From NCBI RefSeq assembly GCF_040183065.1, contig NC_091119.1, positions 194,698,543 to 194,762,542 on the forward strand: a stretch of DNA of 64,000 nucleotides, in the 5' to 3' direction. The first letter of the stretch is position 1. Each line of letters opens with the position of its first letter. This DNA comes from Periplaneta americana. Lineage: Eukaryota > Arthropoda > Insecta > Blattodea > Blattidae. The position numbers and the translations under genes were made by a program. Under the pieces are notes generated by a model that saw only the letters and a program-made list of their open reading frames with translations, searched no databases and had not been told where the DNA came from. This document shows positions 1 through 12,300 of the stretch, one piece after another.

Positions 1-781
1 AATTCATGTGACAGTGCAAGCAGAAAAAATTTTTAAAATAGAGATAAAACTATGTTGAGATAAACATTAGTGCATCTGGGTAATCTACGTATTACTCTGT
101 GAAGAGATTTATTAAATCTACATACTTAGATTTCAACAAACAAAATTTGATAACTCAATCCCAAGGGAAAAAATGGAACTCTCTGCATCATAATCCACAG
201 TTAATTCCCGATTTACCACGAAAATCGTCTGTAGCTGCATTTAGATTGGCAACAGGCCATGATTGTTTGGCCAAGCATCTGCATAGAATTGGAATATATC
301 AGTCCCCTAACTGGCCATTGTGCAACTCAAACCAAGAAATGGATTCGGAACACCTCAAAATCTGTGCTTCAGTGGCTGGCCATGATAATATCTTTGAAAA
401 ATATTGGAGTGCAAGACGTCAAATGACTTTATTGTCAAAAGCCTGGCATTGGAAAACAACAACAACAACATATTTCGTTCTTTCGAAAATGTAAGAATTC
501 ACAGTCTCCTATGCACTACTGCCATAGGAGAATAAATGTGTTTTTTCTTCCTACTGAAAATTTTCATATTTTGCACATAGGAGTTATTGCAGGAACAACT
601 ACCATATTCCAAAAGTTGTTAATTTTCCATTTATTTTATATTCAAATACCGGTATATTTTTCCTTGATTTAACCATTACAGCTGAAAGTAAATAAAGGTC
701 AATTAATGTGACAGTGCACAGCTGGAGAAATTTAAAAAATAGAGATAAAACTATGTTGAGATAAACATTAGTGCATCCTGA
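1..781 (+). repeat. Pair of ~78-bp direct repeats (1-79 and 701-781)
   Basis: Bases 1-79 and 701-781 share long identical runs, including TATGTTGAGATAAACATTAG, with a few mismatches and a small indel. The DNA between them holds a truncated LINE (82-470) and about 230 bp without recognisable content. The left copy may continue outside the window. Confidence 0.7.
82..470 (+). mobile_element. 5'-truncated LINE, RNase-H family, copy 1
   Basis: Encodes the C-terminal tail of a non-LTR retrotransposon that carries RNase H in its longer copy at 4721. The tail has the cysteine/histidine pattern [17 protein letters not shown], then YWSARRQMTLLSKAWH. The normal stop is changed to Trp, so the frame runs into the (AAC)n tail ending near 470. 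I/Jockey-like group by domain content. Confidence 0.82.
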
Positions 782-865
782 TAATATCATGTAATTGTAT
801 AATTTTTTTTAGTGGAGGTAAAATATTACGTTTGCACTGAATAAATATTTATGTAACTCATATGG

Positions 866-1634
866 ACTCTCACTTTGAGAGAGGAACATAGCTTAAGGGT
901 GTTTGAGAATAAGGTGCTTAGGAAAATATTTGGGGCTAAGAGGGATGAAGTTACAGGAGAATGGAGAAAGTTACACAACACAGAACTGCACGCATTGTAT
1001 TCTTCACCTGACATAATTAGGAACATTAAATCCAGACGTTTGAGATGGGCAGGGCATGTAGCACGTATGGGCGAATCCAGAAATGCATTTTTTTTTTAAT
1101 CCAATTCCACCAGATTGTCTTTTCGACATTTCTGGTCTTCTCTCCTGGCTGTGGCTTAATTGTAACCCACTTCTGAGGTTGGGGCGCCTGGAAGGCGGAG
1201 TTACATTACCCCGATGATGTGATAGGATGATTATGATAATGTAGTGCCAGGAGAGGTCTTAAATCTAAACTTAACCTAAATTCCAGACCATGGACGAACA
1301 CAGGAATAATCCCCTTTAAGGAAAAATTCCTGTGCTCTAACCGGGAATCGAACCCGGGACCTCATGAACTATAGCCAGAAGCTCTGACCACTAGACCATG
1401 AGGCTGGTCCCAGAAATGCATATAGAGTGTTAGATGGGAGGCCGGAGGGAAAAAGACCTTTAGGGAGGCCGAGACGTAGCTGGGAAGATAATATTAAAAT
1501 GGATTTGAGGGAGGTGGGATATGATGGTAGAGACTGGATTAATCTTGCTCAGGATAGGGACCAATGGCGGGCTTATGTGAGGGCGGCAATGAACCTCGGG
1601 GTTCCTTAAAAGCCAGTAAGTAAGTAAGTATATG
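866..1634 (+). mobile_element. LINE 3' end ([15 protein letters not shown] family), split by a SINE
   Basis: The two parts, 866-1088 and 1410-1634, read MREEHSLRVFENKVLRKIFG and, after the [24 protein letters not shown]. This is the common C-terminal end of insect RTE-like reverse transcriptases. It ends in AGCCAGTAAG and a (TAAG)n tail. Two relatives are at 10040 and 59166. Confidence 0.82.
1089..1409 (-). mobile_element. tRNA-derived SINE inserted in a LINE, 12-bp target duplication
   Basis: On the minus strand the element starts GACCAGCCTCATGGTCTAGT with an A-box-like head, has the B box GGTTCGATTCC, and ends in a short A tract. It is flanked by CCAGAAATGCAT at 1077-1088 and 1410-1421, which restores the LINE when one copy is removed. 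About 321 bp long. Confidence 0.88.
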
Positions 1635-2088
1635 TGAAGTGAACTTTTATGCACAACTACAAAAATTTACAGCACTAATGCAAAAGTTCGTGTCACACAC
1701 AAGTTACATACCTACACAATTTTATCTATTATCATAACAAGAAGAAAGATTTTCTATAAGAACTTATTCTACTCTCATAATAGAAACATAGGGTGAAAAT
1801 TGATATAATAGAGCAGGCCATGAAGTGTGCGATAAAGTCACGTCTATTTAGCGGAAGTTAAATAACAACATACTTGCTGTACCCAATTAGCCTTGTTACT
1901 TCTGAACTCTACCTCTCTTGCTCAAATTTTCAAATAATTCCAACCGACAGTTTAAACTAAACATGATTTTGAAGTTTCTGTTCTCAGTGTAATGTGATTC
2001 ACATGAATTGACCCACAAATACAAGACAATCTCTTGTAATCATCTTTGAAAGATATACGGTATGTGACAGTTACTAACTGTTACTTAC

Positions 2089-2226
2089 AAGAACTCCACC
2101 ATTGAACACTTCGTTTATAGCCCTCAGCAATGGGAACTTGGAGCCATGACACTTTCCTAAGAAGTCATCTGTTTCTAAGCTCCAGATCATGGCACCTCCC
2201 AATCCTTTGCTGACAACGTATTGAGC
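2089..2226 (-). CDS. Chitinase exon 9: last barrel strand ([12 protein letters not shown])
   Basis: 46 codons in phase 0. It encodes [20 protein letters not shown] and ends [15 protein letters not shown] at GTAAGT. The catalytic domain is complete here. I searched 1-2,088 by eye for a cysteine-rich chitin-binding exon and saw none, so either the next exon is outside the window or the intron is retained and the protein stops at 2074. Confidence 0.9.
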
Positions 2227-3291
2227 CTAAAGTGACAAACAAGATTTAAAGTAGTATGAACATTGATCATATTGGATCCTAATATCTAGCTTTATCTTGA
2301 ATACATCTTTAAAAAGGAGTGTCTCGAAGGTGATACACATTTTCTTATTACAGTGAAACTTCCCAATAGCGGACACCTCCGGGGAAAAACTAAATGTCCG
2401 TTATTGAGAAGTGTCCGCTATTTAGAAAATCTTTAGTATGTATACAGTACATTAAAATTTCTCATACATATTCAACACTACATTTTACAGTACAGTACAG
2501 TAGACAGTGAGATTGCTTACAGTATTCATCCAGAGAGAAATCGTACCAGTTAATGTTTTGTAAATGAAATAAACATCAGTCACTGTACCACTTCACCTTA
2601 CACAAAGAAATCTAGAATTGCATTCTCAGTGTATGATTTCAAAATAACATCCTTCTTTTTCAAAATTTCACTAACCTGAGTTTTTCCCACATTAAACTTT
2701 GTGGCCAGCTCACGAACACTTAATTTCTCCTTCTCACTGTGCTTTACAATATCCACTTTCTCTTTTAGTGACAAACGTTTACGTTTTTGTGACACTTTTA
2801 ATGTGACTGTACTTCCGAACACTCAACTTGACAAACTAAGAAAGTACGGACTGCTCACGCACAGTATCTCAACTAACAACTGTGCTGCTTACCTTCAATA
2901 AAGTACAAGAACGTTCAAATGCACGATAATGATTGTTGCAAAGAATTTCATTACAATTCCGTTTAATTTACAACCTTTTTTTTCTTTCCCGCTGTCCGTT
3001 ATTGAGAATGTCCGCTATTTGGAAAAATTTTATCATAAGGGCCTATGTTATTTTGCAGGGGAATTTTAAAATGTCTACTATTGAGAGGAGTATGCTATTG
3101 GGAAGTGTCCGTTAAGGGAAGTTTTACTGTATTTGTTATGTTTTTCTTTCAGTATTTTATAATATTATGAACAATATTACCATTTATAGTTTTAACTGCT
3201 ATTCAAAAGACACATAACTTAAATAATACGTGATAATTGTTTTTCCTACAATCGAATTCTACCATTTCATGTTTCAATCCTTTCTATATCA

Positions 3292-3326
<35 letters not shown>

Positions 3327-6300
3327 GAAGAAAATCGTCTAATGTTTCTTGAAGAGGTTTTCCATCGTGTTTTAATTTTAATTGAAATAAAGACTAGTTA
3401 ATTTTTTATTAAATTATTATATTTCATTTTTATAATTCATGGATAAATTGTCTCATAGATAGATCTACTGAATGTGAACAAAATAAGTCCAATAGTTTTG
3501 GTGAAGTCGCAGTTAACATATGACATACCCAAATTACTTTTTCGTTATCAGAGTTTCTGAAACGTGCATCTCCATGAAAATCTTTAAACTGATTTTTTCA
3601 TGTCGTTACTTTATCCCCTGATTCGTATAATCGGAAAGTGAAATATGGAAAATTTTCTTGGTCAGAAACTAAGAAAATTGTTATTATACCATGATGTAGC
3701 AAAGTACATACGAAGTTTCAGTGCAGTAATTCTCCATTTCCATATGGAGAAGAATCAATAAAATGGCTTAGTGGATAAAACATCAGCACGTAAAGCTGGA
3801 AACTTGGGTTCAAGTCCCGGTGCCAATGGGAATTTTTCTCCGTTCTACTGATTCTTCTCCATAAGAAAATTTTTGGTTAAAATGCACAGTAACAGTGTGG
3901 TCAAATCTATTATATAAAATGAAGTGAAAAAAGCGAAAGTTTGTACTTCCTTAATCCTACCAATAATGTGTATTGAAATGCATAAACTAAGAATATGCTA
4001 CCGTATTTATCTTGTTGTAAAGCTTCTTAATTCTTACCTTCAGTCCAATAGATTTTGGATTATCATATCCAACAAACTGATTTCCATTGCAAGCAAATGG
4101 CACCTTCTGTTCGTCATCCCATATTACATTCCACGAACTCAGCTTCTCACAAATCTGAAAACAAAGAAAACTTATAGTGCAGTAATATCCAGACTGAATT
4201 TCATCACGTTACAAAGTATTTCTGTTCAGATAAAAGTACCGGTAACTGTTATAGGCAGGGCTCGAAATGAACATTTTTACGAACCGGATCTGAGGTGTTG
4301 CAGGCCTTTTTCTTACTATTTTACTGACACTTTGTCTACTCAGTCCTACCACCTTTGCAGTTTCAACTATTGCTCCCTTTTCTGGCAGAGAATTTTTAAT
4401 ATATTCACATACGTTGCATATAATTCGCTGAGACTGTTTGTTCAATACACTTGTGATCTGCCAGCTGCTACAGTTCTGTTCACTGACACATTTCCTCGCA
4501 CTGAGAGCATTATTATTATCATTATTAACACCATTTGAAAAATTAATACTACTTGAAGCACTATTTATTTCCATGGCCTCCACATGTTCGCATTTCACAT
4601 CGGGACTCTAGTCATTCATGTAAAACCTGGAGCAAACTAATTATTTATTTCGCAAGACATCGCAACCTCGGTTTTAGTCCACATGGATTAGACAAACAGC
4701 TGTCATTTTATAATGGAAGCTGAAAGTCTTAGGAATCTTCTATGCCACATCAGTAAATTTAAAAATGCAGTTATATTGTCAGACTCCAAAGCAGCTATTC
4801 TATCAATAGTCTCAAGACACACACCTTCATCTCAAACAGCAGAAATAACTAAAATGCTCTCTCAATTAATAACACTCAATAAAAGAGTTTTATTCCAATG
4901 GATACCATCCCATTGTGGAATCATAGGAAACGAGAATGCGGATGCTTTAGCAAAGAAGGGCAGCACTGCTACTTACAGACCTGTTACTAAATCTACGTAT
5001 TACTCTGTGAAGAGATTTATTAAATCTACATACTTAGACTTCAACAAACAAAATTTGATAACGCAATCCCAAGGGAAAAAATGGAACTCTCTGCATCATA
5101 ATCCACAGTTAATTCCCGATGTAGCTGCATTTAGATTGGCAACAGGCCATGACTGTGTGGCCAAGCACCTGCATAGAATTAAAATATATCAGTCCCCTAA
5201 CTGCCTATTGTGCAATTCAAATCAAGAAATGGATTCGGAACACATCAAAATCTGTGCTTCAGTGGCTGACCATGACAATATCTTTGAAAAATATTGGAGT
5301 GCAAGAGGTCAAATGACTTTATTGTCAAACGCCTGGCATTAGAAAACAACAACAACATAATGGAAGCAGCTTAGTGGTTGCAACAAAGGAATTGAGGCGA
5401 GTGATTGGAGCGGCAACACAAGAATAATACAATTAAATTTCAAAGACCTACGGAATTTCAAGCATGAGGCCGATTTTATAATAGAACGTCACATCTTGTG
5501 CATTACAATGTAAATTCAGTAGTTATAAATTTTTACATTGCAATTTTCATCAGGCTGTACTTACAATCAATGCGTTTGTAGAAAGAGTACAGGCACTATC
5601 ACTTACCTTTTGTTTGTGTTTTCTGTGGGGGTGTGTTTGTGTAGTATAATGTGGAGTCAAAGAGTGTGTGTTCTGAAATTTAGTTGTGTGTTGAGAATTT
5701 CATTTGAATGTGTTTTCGTGTGTCTGTATATTTCATATTGTTCTAGTGTGTTGAGTTTCTGGCTTTTTGGTTGGATGTGCAGTATTTCCATGTCTGTGTT
5801 GATGTCTCTGTAGGTGTGGTTGGCATTTGTGATGTGTTCTGCATATATGGAGGTGTTTCGTAATTTTGTTATGGCTGTGATGTGTTCTTTGTAACGTGTT
5901 TGAAATGATCTGCCTGTCTGTCCTATGTAGAAGTTGTTGCAGGTGTTACATTTGAGTTTGTATAGAACAATATGAAATATACAGACACACGAAAATACAC
6001 CCCAACGATATTCTCAACACACAACTCAATTTCAAAACACATACACTCGTTGACTCTACACTACGAATGCACCCTCACAGGAAACAAGAGGCGCCAAGAC
6101 CAACAACGACCAGTTCTAAAGATGACCCAAAATAGGTCGAAACATGTTAACATGGTACGTCAAAATTTAACAAAAGAAAGTTCTTATCATATATATTCCG
6201 AAGTGATACAGTGTTGAAAGTTGTGTAATCGAGATGTATATAAATTTTAACATTGCAATTTTCATCAGGCTGTACTTACAATCAATGTGTTTGTAGGAAC

Positions 6301-9300
6301 CATCACTTACCTGTCCCTTCACATGTCAGAGCAAAATGACCTGTGTTCACAAAACATAATGAAGTGGGATACCCATAGCCGAGCTCTAGTCATGAGAAAC
6401 TTCGTACCTCATTGTATCCCAGCATTCCTGCCTCCCTGGTGTAAGGTCCTGCACTTCCGGCCCCACTTGCAGGCACCCCAATAGCGCAGCTTGCTGAACC
6501 GCTCAGTGTGAATGTGCGACCGTATGTGCCCATGCCTACAACGATCTTCTCAGGCGGAGCTCCTTGGCCAAGCCAGTATTTAACGGCAGCGTCCTGTTGT
6601 ATGGTACAAAGCATTACAGTAAAGAAATTGCTTGGTGAACAGATGACTTTTTATAATAATAAATTTTAATGATTTCTAAGAGTTGTGGAATGGTGTTACG
6701 TTTCATGATTATTTGTCAACAATTGTAACCATGGAAAAAATATGAGTGCTATAGCTTCATAAACACGGCAGCTGTTATATGTTAAAAGACCCTTTATAAC
6801 CATGGAAATTTTCTTTCCTGTCTCAACACTAAAAACCTAGAAATACTGAACTAAACTTTTGTAAGTCATTGATTAACTAGCGGACTTACTCCTGTTAATT
6901 ATTTAAGTCTGTGCGGCTCACAGCTGTTTCGGTGCTTCATCACACCATCCTCAGAGCCTACTAGATCTCGGTGTCATCTCGAACTTCTCTGCCTGTTATG
7001 TGGGTGCGTTTGATTGTTGAAAGGTGTTGAAGAGTGGAGTCAAATAGTGTGTGTGTACTGAAATTGATCTGTGTCTTGAGAATTTGATCAGGGTGTGTTT
7101 TAGTGTGTTTGTATATTTCGTATTGTTCTAGTGTGTTGAGGTTTTGGTTCTTGGGTTGTATGTGTAAGATTTCCATGTCCTCATTTATGTTATTGTATGT
7201 ATGGTTAACATTGGTTATGTGATCGGCGTATATAGATGTATTGTGTCCTCTGGTTATTGCTTAGTGTGTTCTTTGTAGCGTGTTTGGAATGATCTGCCTG
7301 ACTTACATAATTAACACGAGTAAGTCCGCTAGTTAATCAATTACTTATATTCAAGTGTTAAAAGTAGTGTACGGTACGCGAGATTCAAAATGTAAAATTA
7401 TGTTATTTTATGTATTATTATTAATTGTAATTATTGTGTTAAATTGTATTGCGTATTCTTATTGTATTGTGTATTGTATTGTGTATTGTATAATTGTATT
7501 GAGTATTGTATAATTGTATTGTGTACTCTATACTTGTGTTGTGTATTGTAATTTTATTGTGTATTGTTTATATTGTGTATACCACTGCCAGGGGTGCTTG
7601 CCCACTTGCAGTGTAAATAAATAAATACATAGCTTCATAAACACGGCAGCTGTTATATGTTAAAAGACTCTTTATAACCATGGAAATTTTCTTTCCTCTC
7701 TCAACACTAAAAACCTAGAAATACTGAATTAAACTTTTGTACTGAAATTCTTTAATCGTACAGACATCACTACCCACTTCCCTTAAGTGAACAGATAATT
7801 ACGATCAAGTAATGACACAGGATTTAACGAACTGCCTTATATTAAACACTAGGCAACTGTCAATGACTACCTAGGTCTAGGATATTTGTGATCAACTTCT
7901 CTGAAGACGACTATAATAACTCACCACATTAAGACTCCTCTGCTGTTGTGTCACGTCCTTGGAGCTGGGATACAGTGGTGCATTATGTCCTGTTACAGAA
8001 TCCCACGATCCGTGCAGGTCATAAGCCATGATATTAATGAAGTCCAGGTACCTACAGAGATACACAGGATTAGCTAAAAGTCCCGCACCACCTAAATAAC
8101 TTTTGAAGCATGTGGTTCAGTGACATGAAACTTGGTATGTGGGGATAACCATATACTAAGAACTCAATAATGGTTTCATGTTGAAGTTTGCCGATAAGCT
8201 ATTTAATGTTTGACTATAATTATATGTGTACAAAACCGCCTTTGCTTATCACAAAATAAATAAATTTTCATTAACGTTTTCGATACTTGTGTATCATCTT
8301 CAGATGTGATGTGTTAGATTAATATGATGAAAACCTTGCCTATTAGATGGAACTTAATGTGATAATTTTCGGGTCATATTAGTGTGGTTGCTTGGACTTA
8401 ACTTAGGTTGATCTATGATATACATGCTATGTTAGGTTAAATCACATGACTTGCGGTGATTCAAATCGGTAAATACAGCCAACACATGTTCAAAGTGATT
8501 CAAACTTTTAAAGTGTTTATACAAAGTGTTCACATTTCAATGACTACGCTAATAGTGGTTACAATTCTTAAACAGTTTTATTTTATATTTTAGATCATAT
8601 CACATGACTCGCAGTGATTTAACCTAACATAGCATGTATATCATAGATCAACCTAAGTTAAGTCCAAGCAACCACACTAATATGACCCGAAAATTACCAC
8701 ATTAAGGTCCATCTAATAGGCAAGGTTTTCATCATATTAATCTAACACATCACATCTGAAGATGATACACAAGTATCGAAAACGTTAATGAAAATTTATT
8801 TATTTTATGATATGCAAAGGCGGTTTTGTACACATATAATTAAAATCAATAATGGTATTACCGAGTTTTTTCTACTTCCGGTTTAACCGGAAGTAACTCC
8901 AACTCTCTTATTTTAAATGGAACACCCAATATATTTTTTTTCTTTTTCAGTAGTGCCCATTAAGAGCTTTTCAAAAATGACCACATTTGATACTTCTGTA
9001 CAAATTAAGTGTTTCTAAGTCAAGAAAACAGAAATTTGTATCGAATATTGAAATAATAAATGCACTACCTAAATAACTTTTGAAGCATACGGTTCAGTGA
9101 TATGAAACTTGGTACGTGAGGTTAACCGTATACTAAGAACTCAAAAATGGTATTACCGAGTTTTTTCTACTTCCGGTTTAACCGGAAGTAACTCCAACTC
9201 TCTTATTTTAAATGTAACACCCAATATATATTTTTTTATTTTTGAATAAAGCTCATTAAGAGCTTTTCAAAAAGTACCCACACTTGATACTTCTGTACAA

Positions 9301-12300
9301 ATTCATATTCTCAGAAATAATATTTGTACTGGTAACCTGTAAATCACAGCCTCATACTTTTTTTTTTTAGAATTGGTACACAAAGCTTCTAGTTTCCGCC
9401 ATTAAATTTTTAAGTTTGAAGTTTTGATATTATTTAGTTTATGGTCATGATTTCAATATTAAAATTAATAACACTTCATTTCAATAGATAAGTACTTACT
9501 GTCCCACTTTTGGAATGTCGTAAGAGAGGCTTGCACTAGACTCTGCAGCTGCTACAGCTGCTGACAGCAGATATCCATTTTGGTCAAACTTTTCTCGAAG
9601 TTCTTTAAGCAGAAGTATATAGGCAGCCTGAAAAGCGATATGCTGTTAGTTACTTTCACAGAGGCATATAGGTATTCATTTCCACAGGCTGTTGTCCTAC
9701 TACGTGGGAAGTTAGGAAAGGAGAAAAGCTTTGATTAGGAATGAAGTGTGAAAAAAAAAGTGATCCAGAGACAAAAGTAGCAGAAGTATCCCTCCATGCA
9801 TTCGTCACTTCTTGCTTGCCCTAACATGGTCAAAGTATTCACGTAACATTTAATCAAATTTTAAAGACAAATCATAGTTTCATAGCCATTGAAAATTACA
9901 AAGATGGCCACCTCTAATTTATGATCTTGTTTCATATTTTATAATTTGAGAGATCTGAAGAATTTTATTTTTTCTGGCTGTAAATACAAAGATTTTTCAT
10001 GAGTTTATGGAAAACTTTGATTGTTAAAAATTGTCTTTCTTAGGGAAAAAGACCTTTAGGGAGGCCGAGACGTAGATGGGAGGATAATATTAAAATGGAT
10101 TTGAGGGAGGTGGGGTATGATGATAGAGACTGGATTAATCTTGCACAGGATAGGGACCGATGGCGGGCTTATGTGAGGGCGGCAATGAACCTTCGGGTTC
10201 CTTAAAAGCCATTTGTAAGTAAGTAAATGGATTATTGTAAATTATGTATCCGTTCCTGCCATGTCTATTCACCTGACAGAAAATTTCATGCTATTAATAG
10301 AATTTGCATATATAATAATATAAATTTAGCTTCCCTTATGAAAAGGTTCCCAGATTTGACAAAGTGTATGGCATATAATTTGGAAACACACCTAAAAGGT
10401 AAAATGATATATATTTGAAACGGTTAGGGAATCGAATATACAAAATGTCAGAAAAATTTACACCTAAGTTGCGTTTGTGCTCATTTACAGTTAAGAAAGG
10501 GGGGAGGGAAATATCATCAGATAGGTTAGAATGATTTGAATGCCATATACCGCGAGAAAAATAATAGTACGGATTTGTTGGCATTGGTATCTAAACCAAT
10601 CAACAGCCATTGGTTAAGATAACTTCAAATTTCCATTATCACTCCCATACAAGTGATTTCTCAATATCTGAACCGATCCTTTGAGGGCACCGATCAGTAA
10701 AATTTACATCTGAAAATTGTGGACGCTGAATGTTATGAAAATTCAAGCTTATGATGCGATTTTCAAAAATTGATTTCCAATAGTTAGTTACCGGTAAGTA
10801 CTGTACTTTATTGGTTGATGAATTTGAAATGGTGTTTAGTCTTTCATAAAAGTAAGGATTTCAACGTGATGACTGTGTAACTTGGGTATAACAATTTCGA
10901 AACAAAATTTACCAAAGCAACATAAATGAAGCACTTGAAAACAAGTACAGTGATGTTAAAGCTAAATCCCTTTCTTTTGTGAATGAAACAGTAATCTTAT
11001 TTCTATTCCAATGGCTAATAAAAAATCTAATCTAATCTATGTTTAACAAGGTTTCCAAATGCCAAAATTGCCCTGACTTTTTTAAAATAGCTTTATATTG
11101 AAAGCCACATAACACACTGAATCAAATTCTTTACTACAGTTGACTTATGGAAGATACAGTTTTTCGGAAACTTTACCTTGTCTGTTGATGCTCCACCACG
11201 TTGGCATGGGTACTCCCAATCCAAATCAAATCCGTCGAATTCATATTGTTTAACAAAATTTACAATATTGTTCACAAACGCCGATCTGAGGGAAGCACTG
11301 TTAACAACCTGAAAAAAAAAAAAATAGAAAAGCTATTTCAATAATTCAATCTTCCTCAACTCGGTGAGGTTGCCAAAGATAAAGAATGTTAAACATTAAC
11401 ATTTAAAATGACATTAAAAATGTCTTAAAAGAAATTTGTTTACAAGAAACTAAAGTTTGCAGTAGATAATATTTCACATAATGAAAATTTATAAAAAGAA
11501 AATACAGATAAAAAAAATAGACTGAGAAAATTCAACTGTAATTTGAATTGAAATACAAATGTCGCCATAAAATCTGGAGAGAACCCTTCAAAGCTATCAT
11601 AAAAATTTCCTTAATTGTTGTTGTTGGGACTCTATATTTATGACAGAATGACACAAATTGTTTTGTTATGGTCCCTCTAGCGCCCACCATTAAACCGATG
11701 ACTTCTATATCCCTGAGTTTATATGATGTTTTGTAATAAGGGATAGTGGGTTCATAAATTCTCCTTTTCTCTAGATTAACCTCCTCAGGTTGATTCTGAT
11801 GCGTCTCGAATCTGATGGTCGGATCCAGAATATAACCTTTTGTCTCTCAGGTTTAAATGTTATAATATCAATACGCCAATGACTTCCAGTATCCGCTATT
11901 CCATGGACTTCTTCATAAGTAGTGTAGCCATTGGACTTAAGGCATGTTGCAATTACAGATCTGATTTTGTGATGTCTGCTGTTACGAAGAGTTTCGCCAA
12001 ATGGGCATGAACCCAAAACATGAGCCAAAGTTTCAACCTCACTGTGGCATCGCCTACATGGTTATCGTCTTGAGTTCTGCCTGGAATAGCGCTTACAGGA
12101 GCAACATTACCGGTCATCTTTAGCGCATCTCTCCACTCGGAGCTAGAAAGGCCTGTATGATGTCTGACCCAACTGTTTGCAGTCAGTTGTATCAAGTACG
12201 ATTTTTAGTCAAAAGAACTATTGTGGATACTTTCCACACGGATCTTATATTTTCTCACAGATCACACATTGTGATATACTATAAATTGGACTATTGAAGG

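Larger units (their letters stand above)
8175..8845. mobile_element. Non-coding foldback element with two hammerhead motifs and an 11-bp target duplication
   Basis: A 671-bp insertion between two copies of TCAATAATGGT (8164-8174 and 8846-8856). The uninterrupted relative at 9,120-9,160 shows the empty site. Arms of roughly 235 bp (about 8,220-8,455 and 8,605-8,840) are inverted copies of each other around a ~150-bp spacer. Each arm carries one hammerhead motif, on opposite strands. No open reading frame is present. The layout resembles the terminal part of a Penelope-like element, but there is no protein evidence. Confidence 0.82.
8080..9330 (+). repeat. Two tandem copies of a ~270-bp repeat, the first split by an insertion
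   Basis: Copy A is 8088-8174 plus 8857-9056 and copy B is 9060-9330. Both contain CTAAATAACTTTTGAAGCAT and CTACTTCCGGTTTAACCGGA. Copy A is interrupted by the foldback element at 8175-8845. No coding capacity is seen. Confidence 0.8.

Noticed and set aside
875..1099. Host gene starting MREEHSLRV
   Set aside because: Three copies in the window with the same tail repeats show it to be a LINE end.
3924..4538. 204-codon plus-strand frame
   Set aside because: It is antisense to chitinase exon 8 and the transposase fragment, and has no domain or codon pattern of its own.
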